Positions 17,793-27,377 of a DNA stretch of 64,000 nt are shown here, piece after piece (positions within the stretch are counted from its first letter, which is position 1; the number at the start of each line of letters is the position of its first letter). The notes below the pieces were generated by a model, which worked only from the letters and a program-made list of their open reading frames with translations, was not told where the DNA came from and searched no databases. Both the position numbers and the translations under genes were made by a program. Source of the stretch: Chromatiales bacterium (ex Bugula neritina AB1) (lineage in GTDB: Bacteria > Pseudomonadota > Gammaproteobacteria > Granulosicoccales > Granulosicoccaceae); NCBI GenBank assembly GCA_001730015.1, contig MDLA01000158.1, positions 1 through 64,000 on the forward strand. Reading direction: 5' to 3'.

Positions 17793-19583
17793 CTACGCTT
17801 CAAACAACGGCGTCAGCTCGAATTTTGTCACATCAACCAGACCGAGATCACTGATTCTCAACTCAGGAATAACCACAAGTGCTAACAATGAATGCTGCAT
17901 ATAGGCGTTGTTAACGGTACAACCACACTGCGCCATCGCCGCTACCATTTTGTCTGCACTCGCAGCCACTACTGCGGCGGGGGAATCTGACATTAGTCCG
18001 GCAATTGGCAATTCAACCAGAGCGAGCTCCCGGCCATTTTGCCAGACAGTGACACCGCCACCGACTTCACCCAGCCGGTTTGCCGCCAGCGCCATGTTAT
18101 CGCGGCAGGTACCCACCACAATCATATGATGGCTGTCGTGCGCCACCGTGGACGCCATTGCCATTTCACCCTGATAACCAAACCCTGTGACAAAACCGTT
18201 TACAACACCCCCGGTGCCGCGATGACGTTCAACCAGTGCAATCTGACAGACGTCCTGCGAGGTATCGCTTGAAACCAAATTGTTTTCAACATTAAGGGTG
18301 GCAGCCAGTGCTTTGGTAGGCGCTTGATTTTCGACCACTCCGATTACTTTGGCTGTTACAGAGTCGGCACCCGCAGGCGCTGCTATTTCAAAGTGCGCAC
18401 CGGTTAATTCAGTACCGAGAACAACGGTACCCCTCACATCTTCAGGCCATTCAAGGTGCGGGCAGTCAACTTTTATATCGCCGCTTTCAGCCACCACCTG
18501 CCCGCGCGCTATTACTGTCTCTATGGGCAGCGTGGCAAGACTGGAGCTGATGATGAGATCAGCCCGTCTACCGGGCGCTATAGATCCCAGTTCACGCTCC
18601 AGACCAAAATGGGTGGCTGTATTGATAGTCGCCATCTGTAGTGCCACTAAAGGCTCGGCACCGCAATCGATGGCATGTCTTACCACTCGATCCATATGAC
18701 CTTCGTTGATCAGCGTGCCGGAATGGCAATCGTCGGTACATAAAATAAAATTGCGCGGATCAAGACCTTTTTCGGTTACTGCTGTAATCTGGCTTTCAAC
18801 GTCGTACCACGCCGAGCCAAGGCGCATCATGTGGCGCATACCCTGACGTACCCGGGCGAGTGCATCTGCCTCGCAGGTTCCCTCGTGGTCATCGGCGGGT
18901 CCACCAGCGGCATAGGCATGGAATGCTGCACCCAGATCAGGTGACGCATAATGACCACCGACTGTTTTCCCGGCATTCTGGGTGGCGGCGATTTCGGCCA
19001 GCATTTTTGCATCTGCATTTATAACGCCAGGGAAATTCATCATCTCCCCCAGCCCGATGATCCCGGGCCATGACATCGCCTCGCGGACATCGTCCGGGGT
19101 AATTTCTACACCCGTAGTTTCCAGCCCCGGCGCTGAAGGCGCGCAGCCGGGCATCTGGGTGAAAATATTTATCGGCTGCAACAGGGCTTCGTCATGCATC
19201 AGGCGCACACCACGTAAGCCCAGCACATTGGCTATTTCGTGTGGATCGGTAAACATGCTGGTGGTTCCGTGTGGAATAACGGCTCTGGCGAATTCCGCCG
19301 GAGTCAGCATGCCGCTTTCAATGTGCATATGCGCATCACACAAGCCGGGCAGTAAATAGCGACCCTCTGCCTCTATGACAGTGGTCTGCTCGCCAATACA
19401 ATGACTGGCATCCGAACCACAATAAGCAAAACGTCCGTCTGCTATTGCAATATCGTGGTTTTGCAATAATTCCCGACTTTGCACATTGACCCATATGCCA
19501 CCTCGCAGCACCAGATCCGCTGGCTCACGGCCTGCCGCCACTGCGATCAGCCTCGCTGCACTTTGCTGCCATGTAGCAATCAT
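17793..19583 (-). CDS. ade: Adenine deaminase
   Basis: This amidohydrolase converts adenine to hypoxanthine and ammonia, in purine salvage or catabolism. The metal-site motif DAHMHIES follows an N-terminal composite beta domain. FTDPHEIANVLG, then MNFPGVIN, GGHYASPD and CTDDCHSG are as in AdeC-type adenine deaminases. The C-terminal domain ends KFELTPLFEA. Start ATG 19583 is chosen because GGAGAATTGAT precedes it directly; an upstream in-frame ATG at 19643 would add 20 residues without a good ribosome site. The protein of 596 residues is of normal family length. Confidence 0.92.
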   Translation of the reverse strand: MIATWQQSAARLIAVAAGREPADLVLRGGIWVNVQSRELLQNHDIAIADGRFAYCGSDASHCIGEQTTVIEAEGRYLLPGLCDAHMHIESGMLTPAEFARAVIPHGTTSMFTDPHEIANVLGLRGVRLMHDEALLQPINIFTQMPGCAPSAPGLETTGVEITPDDVREAMSWPGIIGLGEMMNFPGVINADAKMLAEIAATQNAGKTVGGHYASPDLGAAFHAYAAGGPADDHEGTCEADALARVRQGMRHMMRLGSAWYDVESQITAVTEKGLDPRNFILCTDDCHSGTLINEGHMDRVVRHAIDCGAEPLVALQMATINTATHFGLERELGSIAPGRRADLIISSSLATLPIETVIARGQVVAESGDIKVDCPHLEWPEDVRGTVVLGTELTGAHFEIAAPAGADSVTAKVIGVVENQAPTKALAATLNVENNLVSSDTSQDVCQIALVERHRGTGGVVNGFVTGFGYQGEMAMASTVAHDSHHMIVVGTCRDNMALAANRLGEVGGGVTVWQNGRELALVELPIAGLMSDSPAAVVAASADKMVAAMAQCGCTVNNAYMQHSLLALVVIPELRISDLGLVDVTKFELTPLFEA

Positions 19584-19810
19584 ATCAATTCTCCGTTGAC
19601 GGACAGGATCAGCCAGAAGGCTATTCGGTTTATAATTTATCACACCGTACCCTTGGTACTATTGTCGTACGGTCACGATGGCAATATGCCACAATAGATG
19701 GCTGGCCGGGATCGCTCAGGGAGTAGTGGTCGTGCCCGGAAATTGCAGTTATATAGCCCGGAGCTCTAATCACACAAGCTCCGGAATACAAATATTCCCT
19801 ACCCTTAATC

Positions 19811-19980
19811 CGCATTATTCACGGGATTGACGGGATCTCACCTGACCTCTGATTCCACAGAGAATTTTTTCTCTTGCAAATATCAGTAGTATTCAAAGCG
19901 AGAAGAAAATCCACTGTGAAATCCATTGGTGTGAATAGATCAGGTCGGCGCGATATCCTCGCCACCCCATGAATAATGCG
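19811..19980. repeat. Palindromic intergenic element, family A, full copy
   Basis: This 170-base imperfect palindrome lies in the gap 19584-20121. Its two ends both read CGCATTATTCA inwards (19811-19821 and the complement of 19970-19980). The arms continue to match with gaps: GATTCCACAGAGAATTTTTT on the left against GATTTCACAGTGGATTTTCT on the right. Related sequences occur at 42011-42160 and, as one arm only, at 22621-22695. It encodes nothing and looks like a MITE or a BIME-type REP pair. The remaining bases of the gap show no gene. Confidence 0.75.
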
Positions 19981-20121
19981 GGTTAACCTGCCTCCTTCAT
20001 CAGCTTCCGCGCCGTCAGCAGACAGATAGGCAAAACTAAAAACATAAAAAAACACTCAGCCCTGTTTCTCCGGCTGCTCTCCCTTCAGGCGAACATTCTT
20101 TCCTCCCTCTCGAGTCTCACT

Positions 20122-21006
20122 GTGACCTATCCGCATTTACTGTTGCTTATTCTGATCAATGCCGCATGGGGCCTGAATTTTGTTGCTGGTAAAATCGGCA
20201 CGGAAGTTTTCGGCCCGCTGCTGTTCAGCACCGCACGCTTTGCTATTGTGCTGTTGCTCCTGCTGCCTTTCCTGAGGCGAGTACCTGGTCAGATGAGTAC
20301 GATTTTGTGGGTCGGGTTAACTCTTGGTGCCGGTCATTACACGCTTATGTTTTATGGCTTGCACCTGGCAGGCAGCCTTTCCTCTGTCGCTATTGCCGTC
20401 CAGCTTACGGTGCCTTTTTCAACGATACTGGCCATTGTATTTCTCAAAGAGCGGGTAGCGCTGATTCGCGCAGCGGCCATTGCAATGTCTTTCGCTGGAG
20501 TCGTGGTAATCGGGTTTGCTCCGATGGGCGCTGAACATGTCTATGCGATGTGCCTGGTCACTCTGGCGGCTCTGGCCATGGCAATAGCGGCAATCCTGAT
20601 GCGCCGTCTTTCAGGTGTAGGTGTTTTTAATCTGCAGGCGTGGATCGCTATTGTCGCCACTATTTCACTAGCGCTTGCCACCTGGATTTTTGAATCGCCA
20701 AGCTATGAACATATTATCTCAATCTCGTTAGCGGACTATTGGTCACCGTTATACTCAGCGGTCGGCGCTACAATCTTCGGGCACGGTTCTTTGTATTTTC
20801 TGCTGCAACGCTATGCAGTGACTCATGTAGCGCCACTTACCTCATCGGCAACTCTGTTCGGAATTGCTTTCAGCCTGTGGCTTCTCGACGATCAACTTAC
20901 GCTGCAAATTTTTATTGGCGGCATACTGACCTTGTTCGGAGTAACGATCATTGCGATACGTAACGCGCGTCGATCAACGCCAAGCAGTCTGCGCGTACCA
21001 CGGTAG
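20122..21006 (+). CDS. EamA/DMT-family transporter (first of three)
   Basis: This 294-residue, very hydrophobic protein has about ten membrane helices arranged as two EamA repeats (LILINAAWGLNFVAGKIG at the first, LAALAMAIAAILMRRLSG at the second). It has the usual length for RhaT/YdcZ-like drug/metabolite exporters. GTG 20122 is the start, with CTCGAGTC upstream and no clear ribosome site. These proteins export amino acids or other metabolites; specificity cannot be read. Two further EamA genes lie within 7 kb. Confidence 0.9.
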   Translation: MTYPHLLLLILINAAWGLNFVAGKIGTEVFGPLLFSTARFAIVLLLLLPFLRRVPGQMSTILWVGLTLGAGHYTLMFYGLHLAGSLSSVAIAVQLTVPFSTILAIVFLKERVALIRAAAIAMSFAGVVVIGFAPMGAEHVYAMCLVTLAALAMAIAAILMRRLSGVGVFNLQAWIAIVATISLALATWIFESPSYEHIISISLADYWSPLYSAVGATIFGHGSLYFLLQRYAVTHVAPLTSSATLFGIAFSLWLLDDQLTLQIFIGGILTLFGVTIIAIRNARRSTPSSLRVPR

Positions 21007-21044
21007 AACTCTGGTGACTCTCACAATATAAAATTGTATAGACA

Positions 21045-21076
21045 CAAAAAAAGCGGGAGGCAAAGCCACCCGCTTT
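21045..21076 (-). terminator. Rho-independent terminator of the TauA-like gene
   Basis: AAAGCGGG (21050-21057) pairs with CCCGCTTT (21069-21076), with two inner G-C pairs and a CAAAG loop. On the minus strand the stem is followed by a run of Ts (complement of 21045-21052). The A-rich base on the other side makes it a possible bidirectional terminator between the convergent genes. Confidence 0.88.
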
Positions 21077-21099
21077 CGTACCACATACTACTGCTTAAC

Positions 21100-22077
21100 T
21101 TACTTCAGGAATGAAGTATCTATAACAGCACTGTAGTCTTCACGCGCCGGATTTTCATCAGTTGCGAAAGCGCCGCCAACAATACCGAATGCTGTTGCAG
21201 CCAGGCCACCCTCGTTGAAGTAGGAGCTAAGCTGCTCTGCATTAGTCGGGAAGCCCATGCTTTCCATCTGGTTCATGGTTGTGTCTTTGTCCATACCAGA
21301 CTCTTTCATGATGAGGTCAAGCTTTGACTGGTCTGTTTCCCAGGATTTGTTGATTTCATCAGTGGCATCCATGAACGCCTGAACCAGCTCGGGGTTTTCC
21401 TGAGCAAATTTCTCGGTTACAGAAACAACGTCAAAACTAACAATGCCTGCAGCATCAGCGTCAGCAGCACTCATCAGGTCGGTACCATGCTCCTGTGCTT
21501 TTTTTATTGAATCACCACCAAACAGGCAAGCCATTACTACACTGCCATCGGCCAGTGATACGGCGCCATCAGCAGGTACCTGGTCAACGATTGTCAGTTG
21601 ATCAAGGTCTACTTCGAGTGCGCGCATCTGCATGCGGAAGCTGTAGTCGGCCATGGTAGCCAGTGGAACGGCAACTGACTTGCCTTCCAGTTCTGATGCG
21701 TTATCCTTGGTGATCCCGGAATCGTTAGCAACAACACAGGGGTTTGCAGGATAAGTTACCGCAATACCCACTGTTTTAATTGGCGCGTTAGCATTTACCG
21801 CTGTGATGAAAGGAGCGAGGCCCTGGCTGTATGAGATATCGATATCACCGGCCAGCATCGCTTCGGTCATTTGAGTACCGGCATCGAAATTGGTCCAGTT
21901 AACCTTTACACCCATCGCATCTTCGTAAGCACCTTCCGCTTTAGCGATCATGTTAGGCGTTGCCCATTCAAGGAAGAATGCTACGTTTACTTCATCAGCA
22001 GCCTGAACCGGTGCAGCGAGTGCAGCAGCCACTGCTGTAGCAGATAGCGTTTTGAGAATAGTTTTTGTTGAAATCAT
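21100..22077 (-). CDS. ABC transporter substrate-binding protein, NMT1/TauA-like
   Basis: This 325-residue periplasmic binding protein starts at ATG 22077, preceded by GGAGTTAATAAATT, with a signal peptide (LKTLSATAVAAALAAPVQAAD). The text EVNVAFFLEWATPNMIAKAEG, then MTEAMLAGDIDISYSQG and KSVAVPLATMADY, is typical of taurine/sulfonate, nitrate or thiamine-precursor binding proteins. Family partners are a permease and an ATPase, but neither is adjacent, so the gene is an orphan here. A strong terminator follows, so it is transcribed alone. The ligand is unknown. Its upstream region carries a striking inverted repeat. Confidence 0.88.
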   Translation of the reverse strand: MISTKTILKTLSATAVAAALAAPVQAADEVNVAFFLEWATPNMIAKAEGAYEDAMGVKVNWTNFDAGTQMTEAMLAGDIDISYSQGLAPFITAVNANAPIKTVGIAVTYPANPCVVANDSGITKDNASELEGKSVAVPLATMADYSFRMQMRALEVDLDQLTIVDQVPADGAVSLADGSVVMACLFGGDSIKKAQEHGTDLMSAADADAAGIVSFDVVSVTEKFAQENPELVQAFMDATDEINKSWETDQSKLDLIMKESGMDKDTTMNQMESMGFPTNAEQLSSYFNEGGLAATAFGIVGGAFATDENPAREDYSAVIDTSFLK

Positions 22078-22201
22078 TAATTTATTAACTCCAGTTTGAT
22101 CCTGCCGCCGCATGAAACAACGGCGAATATTTAGTCGCTCGGACTTGGCGCCAGGAGTCCGTTCGAGAATGAATAATCTGCTGCGGCTGCGATACTCTGG
22201 C

Positions 22202-22269
22202 CAGATATTTCGATCGATTTTGTTGAATGTTAAGAAAAAAACACTCGCCGAAATCGATCGAAATATCTG
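22202..22269. promoter_or_regulatory. Perfect 19-base inverted repeat upstream of the TauA-like gene
   Basis: CAGATATTTCGATCGATTT (22202-22220) is exactly reverse-complemented at 22251-22269 across a 30-base spacer. It lies 125-192 bases before the TauA-like start. No T-tract follows either arm, so a simple terminator is unlikely. The 9-mer CCGAAATCG within it (22248-22256) recurs at 22393-22401 and inverted at 22372-22380, suggesting a repeated regulator site. Confidence 0.65.
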
Positions 22270-22371
22270 ACTCAGAAATCTCAGCTTCGCTGCGATCCTC
22301 ATTTGCGGACAGACACCAGGGCAAAGCGCCGCCATTATCCCGTCTGATTCTCGAATTTGAAAGCGACGAAT

Positions 22372-22401
22372 CGATTTCGGTGGTTAGCCGGGCCGAAATC
22401 G
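22372..22401. promoter_or_regulatory. Second hairpin with the CCGAAATCG motif
   Basis: CGATTTCGG (22372-22380) and CCGAAATCG (22393-22401) form a 9-base inverted repeat with a 12-base loop, extendable by an outer GCGA/TCGC after a bulge. It shares its core with the larger repeat at 22202-22269, so both may be operator sites for one regulator. The rest of the gap (22270-22620) shows no gene. Confidence 0.45.
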
Positions 22402-22620
22402 TCGCGAACAGGCAAGCCGGCCATCAATCAACTGTGACGCAGGTCTCCTGCGTCGCTCTGCGCATCGATCTGCCCGCATCGGTCCTCCAGGCCCGACCAC
22501 TATTATCAGCACCGCTGTGGCCATGAAGCCAATTTGAGTCGCAGCGGGCGTAATGCTGTACTCAACACCAAGAGTTCAGCAGAATACACGGCACAGTAAC
22601 CACCGGTCTGGCTGAACCCG

Positions 22621-22695
22621 GGTTACTCACGAGACAGCCGGCATTTCACCTGATCCCTGATTCCACAGCACATTTTTTCTGTTGCACATAGAAAG
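22621..22695. repeat. Half copy of palindromic element family A
   Basis: The segment with TTTCACCTGATCCCTGATTC, then CCACAGCACATTTTTTCTG and TTGCACATA, matches the left arm of the copy at 19811-19980. The second arm is missing, and the sequence runs to within 10 bases of the FAD oxidoreductase start codon. It may therefore form part of that gene's leader. Confidence 0.65.
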
Positions 22696-22704
22696 TAATT
22701 TCAC

Positions 22705-24003
22705 ATGAACAAATCGTACACGATCGACGGATCCCGCGACGCCCTGTGGATGGCAACCGCAACCGGACCACCCCCGACTACCCCACTTGATGGCGACCAG
22801 CGTTTTGACGTTGCGATTATCGGAGCCGGTCTCACGGCTTTGAATGCGGCCTTGCATCTGGCGCGTCACGGTGTATCCGTGGGCGTACTGGAGGCTGCCG
22901 GACTCGGTTTCGGCGCTTCCGGACGCAGCGGCGGGCAGGTAAATCTGGGACTGAACCTTAGCCCCTCGCAATTAATCGAAAAATTTGGCCCTGCTCAGGG
23001 CGAGCGTTTGATCGATACCGTGATCAACACACCGGATCATGTGTTTTCACTAATAAAAGAGCACGCGCTGCAATGCGATCCGGTACAAAACGGCTGGGTG
23101 CAGGGCGCTGTTCACTCGCGGCAGCTCCCTCTGCAATCCGCGCTGGCCGACGAATACGCCCGCTACGGATGCGCCCTGGAGGTTCTAAACAAAGACGATC
23201 TGACCCAGCGCACCGGAACAAACCGCTACCAGGGCGGGCTCTTCGTTCCGATGGCAGGTTCACTGCAGCCGCTATCCTACACCCGTGAATTAGCCCGCGC
23301 TGCTATAGCCCATGGAGCGGCAATCTATACGCAAACCCCGGTCACCGGTCTGCATAAAAACGACACGGGCTGGCTGCTGAAAACTGCTACCGGCACAGTC
23401 GGCTGTGAGCATGTTCTAGTGTGCACAAATGGCTATACCGGTAATCTGGTAAGCGGCCTGGCACAGCGGCTGGTGCCGGTACGCTCGATTCTCATTGCCT
23501 CGGAACCACTATCTGACAATTTGCGAAAAACAGTTCTGCCCGACCAGGTGACCTTCGTCGACAAGCGCAATCTGATTCTCTATTTCCGATACGACAGAGA
23601 TGGCAGAATCTGTGTTGGAGACCACGGCCCAATGCGCGATGAATTCCGTCTGGAAGACTACACTAGTCTAAAGCGGCGCGTACTGGATGTATTTCCGCAG
23701 CTTGAATCAACCCGCTGGGACTACCATTGGGGCGGTCGGGTTGCGATGACAAAAAGCACTCTGCCTTTCCTCTATGAGATCGCACCCGGTTTAACCGCCG
23801 GTATGGGCTACAACGGAAGAGGCGTCGGCATGGGAACCATGATGGGAAAAATACTGGCTGAGCATATTTTGCATCCAACAGATCAGGCAGGCGCGTTTCC
23901 GGTAACCGAACCAAAAAAATTCGCCCTGCATAAATTTCATTCCGCAGGAGTGACAATGGCCGTCAAATGGTATGCACTGCAGGATCATCTGGCATCTCTA
24001 TAA
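22705..24003 (+). CDS. FAD-dependent amine/amino-acid oxidoreductase (PuuB/OrdL-like)
   Basis: This 432-residue DAO-family flavoprotein has the dinucleotide-binding motif GAGLTALNAALHLARHG (36-52) and the family segment FGASGRSGGQVNLGL. The C-terminal FAD-contact text MGYNGRGVGMGTMMGK is also visible. Closest known relatives by sense are gamma-glutamylputrescine oxidase (PuuB) and similar OrdL enzymes, which oxidise secondary or primary amines with release of ammonia and peroxide. An EamA exporter and a CoA-transferase follow on the same strand, suggesting an amine or amino-acid catabolic module. The precise substrate is unknown. Confidence 0.87.
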   Translation: MNKSYTIDGSRDALWMATATGPPPTTPLDGDQRFDVAIIGAGLTALNAALHLARHGVSVGVLEAAGLGFGASGRSGGQVNLGLNLSPSQLIEKFGPAQGERLIDTVINTPDHVFSLIKEHALQCDPVQNGWVQGAVHSRQLPLQSALADEYARYGCALEVLNKDDLTQRTGTNRYQGGLFVPMAGSLQPLSYTRELARAAIAHGAAIYTQTPVTGLHKNDTGWLLKTATGTVGCEHVLVCTNGYTGNLVSGLAQRLVPVRSILIASEPLSDNLRKTVLPDQVTFVDKRNLILYFRYDRDGRICVGDHGPMRDEFRLEDYTSLKRRVLDVFPQLESTRWDYHWGGRVAMTKSTLPFLYEIAPGLTAGMGYNGRGVGMGTMMGKILAEHILHPTDQAGAFPVTEPKKFALHKFHSAGVTMAVKWYALQDHLASL

Positions 24004-24073
24004 GCAACTGCTGTGACTACATCCGCCGGATCATCCGGTTCAACAGGATTAATCCAGCCTGGAAAAAAACACT

Positions 24074-24955
24074 GTGACAACACGCGAAAATCAAGTACAC
24101 CTTGGTGCGTTGCTGATGTTACTGGGTATTGCACTTCTGGCTGCAATGGATGCCAGCGCCAAATGGATGGTTTTAGATAACATTCACCCGTTGCAACTAC
24201 TTGCGGTACGAAGCGTTGTAATTGTCATTGTACTCATCGTCGGTTACTCGATTCGAAACAACCTGTCAGAGCTTCGACCAACACGACCCTGGATCCAGGC
24301 ATTGCGCGGGACATCGGGAATCATAGCGCCACTGAGCTTTTTCCTTAGTCTTAAGTACCTGCCATTAACTGATGCTGTTGTTGTTTTTTTCACATCCGTT
24401 TTTGCCATTACTATTATTTCCGCCTATTTTCTCGGGGAGCGTGTAGGCTGGCACCGCTGGAGCGCTGTGATCCTTGGCTATTTCGGTGTTGCAATCGCGA
24501 TGGCACCAACCGGCAGCGGTGCAATTGCGGGCTATGCCCTGGTGCTGGTCTCCAGTATTTCCTATGCCGGTCTTTTTACTTCGGGCCGCTGGCTATCAGA
24601 AACAGAATCGGTGTCATCACTGGTGTTTAGCTACAATGCCGGAGTGGGGTTGATTGCGTGCTGCCTTTTGCCCTTTCTGTGGACATCAATGAACGCAACT
24701 GAATGGGTATTGCTTATGCTGCTTTCAGGGTTTGCCGTTGCAGGTCACTTCGCCATAACGTACGCGTTTTCTCTGGCCGAGGCATCTGCCATTGCACCGT
24801 TCGAATACACTGCCATTATCTGGGCGTTATTGTTTGACTATTACATCTGGGGCAGCATACCGCCTCTGACCACCTGCGCGGGTGCGGCATTGATTATATC
24901 GAGCGGGCTCTATGTGCTGCACCGGGAAAACAAGAACCGACAAGCAGGGCGCTAA
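24074..24955 (+). CDS. EamA/DMT-family transporter (second of three)
   Basis: This 293-residue multi-spanning membrane protein has two EamA repeats (LLGIALLAAMDASAKWMV, then LVLVSSISYAGLFTSGRWL). GTG 24074 is the start, 70 bases after the FAD oxidoreductase, so the two are probably cotranscribed. The C-terminus is short and basic (HRENKNRQAGR). It has typical DMT length. Export of a product of the adjacent oxidase is possible but inferred. Confidence 0.9.
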   Translation: MTTRENQVHLGALLMLLGIALLAAMDASAKWMVLDNIHPLQLLAVRSVVIVIVLIVGYSIRNNLSELRPTRPWIQALRGTSGIIAPLSFFLSLKYLPLTDAVVVFFTSVFAITIISAYFLGERVGWHRWSAVILGYFGVAIAMAPTGSGAIAGYALVLVSSISYAGLFTSGRWLSETESVSSLVFSYNAGVGLIACCLLPFLWTSMNATEWVLLMLLSGFAVAGHFAITYAFSLAEASAIAPFEYTAIIWALLFDYYIWGSIPPLTTCAGAALIISSGLYVLHRENKNRQAGR

Positions 24956-25021
24956 GCTCTATACCACGCACTAGCCTATCTTTACAACTCATCTTGAACC
25001 AGCTTCAGCAGGGTAGATTTC

Positions 25022-26383
25022 ATGAAAGAAGTACCGCAGATTAGTCCGGCAGAGGCGGTCAGACTGGTTAACAATGGCGACCGCATCGTATGCGGCGGAT
25101 TTGGTATGACGGGCTATCCGGTTAACCTCATCAACGCGTTGGCTGAAAGTACGGTCAGCAATCTAACCTATATTGGTAACAACGTCGGTGAGCCCGGACT
25201 CGGTGGCGGGAAACTGATCAGGAACCGGCAGATTGATCATGCGATTGGATCCTATTTTACCTCCAACAAGGAAGTAGTCGAGGCCTACCTGAATGGTGAG
25301 ATAAGCTGCGAACTGCTGCCCCAGGGCACTCTCAGCGAAGCACTTCGAGCAGGCGGTGCCGGAATCGGCGGCTTCTTCACACCGAGTTCGGCTGGCACAC
25401 CACTGGCCGAAAATAAAGAAACCCGCACTCTGAATGGCCGTGATATGGTATTCATTGAAGCGCTACATGCCGATGTCGCTTTTATTCGAGCCTGGCGCGC
25501 AGATACTGCGGGCAATCTGCAGTATCGACTGACCGAAAACAATTTCAACCATGCGGCAGCGACAGCAGCCGACCTGGTTATTGTCGAAGTACAGGAGATC
25601 GTTCCGGCTGGAGAAATTGAACCCGGCACCGTTCACACTGCGGGGTGTTACGTCGATTATCTGGTACAGGCTTCAATCTCTGCCGGGGATCTCGGCAGTT
25701 CCGCATCGATTTCGGGGGGCGCAAAAAAAGTAGACCCGACACGTATGGCAATAGCCAGAGCTGCGCTGTCACAACTTAAACGCGGTGAGGTGGTGAATCT
25801 GGGGGTGGGTATTCCAACCCTTATCGCCGATCTGATCACGCCGCAGCATGGCATTGTATTGCACTCAGAGAACGGCATGCTGGGGGTCGGACCAGCACCT
25901 TCATCAGGTGGCGCAATGGATTTTCCAATCAACGCCAGCAAAATACCGGTTACCGCTATGCCCGGCAGCAGCTATTTTGACAGCGCCGAGTCGTTCGCAA
26001 TGATCCGTGGCGGGCATATCGATACTGCCGTTCTCGGTGCCCTGCAAGTCGATAGCCAGGGCAACCTGGCAAACTGGGCTGTACCGGGCAAACCACTGCT
26101 TGGTGTTGGCGGCGCCATGGATCTGGCTTGCGGTGCCGGTCGGGTAATCGCCACCATGACGCACCGCAATAAAGACGGAAGCAGCAAAGTGGTATCAAGC
26201 TGCACACTGCCACTCACCGCACCCGGTGCTGTGCAGCTTCTTATTACAGATCTGGCCGTATTCGCCATTGATGCGCGCGGATTTAATTTGAAAGCACTAA
26301 TGCCTGGCACCTCGATAGACGATGTGCGCAGTGCAACTGATGCATCGTTTATAGAAAGTATCGATGATCAGCTAATACCATGA
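25022..26383 (+). CDS. 3-oxoacid CoA-transferase, fused A and B subunits
   Basis: This 453-residue protein fuses both CoA-transferase family I halves. The A half (about 1-235) has GDRIVCGGFGMTGYPVNLINAL and the GAGIGGFFTPSSAGTPLAE signature. The B half (about 240-453) contains GVGIPTLIAD and SENGMLGVGP, whose glutamate is the covalent catalytic residue. It transfers CoA between succinyl-CoA or acetyl-CoA and a 3-oxoacid such as acetoacetate or 3-oxoadipate. Bacterial enzymes are more often two polypeptides; the fusion resembles eukaryotic SCOT. It is preceded by a purine-rich CAGGGTAGATTTC and a normal ATG. Confidence 0.9.
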   Translation: MKEVPQISPAEAVRLVNNGDRIVCGGFGMTGYPVNLINALAESTVSNLTYIGNNVGEPGLGGGKLIRNRQIDHAIGSYFTSNKEVVEAYLNGEISCELLPQGTLSEALRAGGAGIGGFFTPSSAGTPLAENKETRTLNGRDMVFIEALHADVAFIRAWRADTAGNLQYRLTENNFNHAAATAADLVIVEVQEIVPAGEIEPGTVHTAGCYVDYLVQASISAGDLGSSASISGGAKKVDPTRMAIARAALSQLKRGEVVNLGVGIPTLIADLITPQHGIVLHSENGMLGVGPAPSSGGAMDFPINASKIPVTAMPGSSYFDSAESFAMIRGGHIDTAVLGALQVDSQGNLANWAVPGKPLLGVGGAMDLACGAGRVIATMTHRNKDGSSKVVSSCTLPLTAPGAVQLLITDLAVFAIDARGFNLKALMPGTSIDDVRSATDASFIESIDDQLIP

Positions 26384-26435
26384 CACCACTGCTGCCAGAT
26401 AGCACAGCTCCCGGGCACTACGACACCTTCTGGCA

Positions 26436-27326
26436 ATGACTGATCGCAGCGAAGCACTACGCGGGCATGCAGCCATGTTCTTGTTTGCCGCCGTAATTTC
26501 AGTGTCTTTCACTCTGGGAGATATCGCGGCACCCTGGATTGATCCAATGGCGCTTTCTGCACTGCGTTTCACTATCGCCGCGATGCTGGTTGGCGTTGCT
26601 TCGGCACCCCACATTCGTGCGGTACACTTCAAACAGGCGTGGCGCTACCTTGTCGTTGGCGGGCTGCTGGCCGGTTATTTTATTCTGATGTTCGAAGCAC
26701 TGAATATTACTGATCCGGTATCAACCAGCGCCGTTTTCACACTAACACCGATAATGAGCGCAATCTTCGGTTATATGCTGATGCGTCAGATCACCACAAA
26801 ACTCACGGCCTGTGCACTGCTACTGGCCGGAACCGGTGCAATCTGGGTCATATTCCGGGCAGATATTGAAGCAATTCTCGGCTTGCGTTTCGGAAAAGGA
26901 GAGCAGTTGTTTTTTATCGGCTGCGCCATGCATGCGCTGTATGCGCCTATCGGCCGGAAACTGAATCGCGGAGAACCGCTACTGGTTTACACCTTCGGGT
27001 GCATCTGCGGCGGCCTTATCGTAACCGTGTTGTTTGGCGCCAGATCTATAACCCATACCGAATGGCCGGAGTTGCCGGCAATTGCCTGGATCGCTGCAGT
27101 TTATCTGGGAGTATGCGCAACGGCCGGAACAGTTTTTTTAGTGCAGTTCGCAACACTGAGGCTGCCTTCTGCAAAAGTGATGGCATACGGCTACCTGGTG
27201 CCGGCTTTTGTGATTTTATGGGAGGGGCTGCTCGGTCACGGCTGGATACCACTAGCTGTCTTACCGGGGGTGATCGCTATCCTCACCGCCCTCATCGTGT
27301 TGTGCTCAACAACCGAGCCTGACTAA
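26436..27326 (+). CDS. EamA/DMT-family transporter (third of three)
   Basis: This 296-residue membrane protein has about ten helices in two repeats (AAMFLFAAVISVSFTLGD, then LFFIGCAMHALYAPIGRKLN). It begins 52 bases after the CoA-transferase on the same strand, without a clear ribosome site before ATG 26436. Specificity is unknown. It differs clearly in sequence from the two other EamA genes, so this is not a recent local duplication. Confidence 0.9.
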   Translation: MTDRSEALRGHAAMFLFAAVISVSFTLGDIAAPWIDPMALSALRFTIAAMLVGVASAPHIRAVHFKQAWRYLVVGGLLAGYFILMFEALNITDPVSTSAVFTLTPIMSAIFGYMLMRQITTKLTACALLLAGTGAIWVIFRADIEAILGLRFGKGEQLFFIGCAMHALYAPIGRKLNRGEPLLVYTFGCICGGLIVTVLFGARSITHTEWPELPAIAWIAAVYLGVCATAGTVFLVQFATLRLPSAKVMAYGYLVPAFVILWEGLLGHGWIPLAVLPGVIAILTALIVLCSTTEPD

Positions 27327-27377
27327 GTCTGGTTTAAATATTGCCTTGCTAGCAGCAACGCGCGGAACCTCATACAG

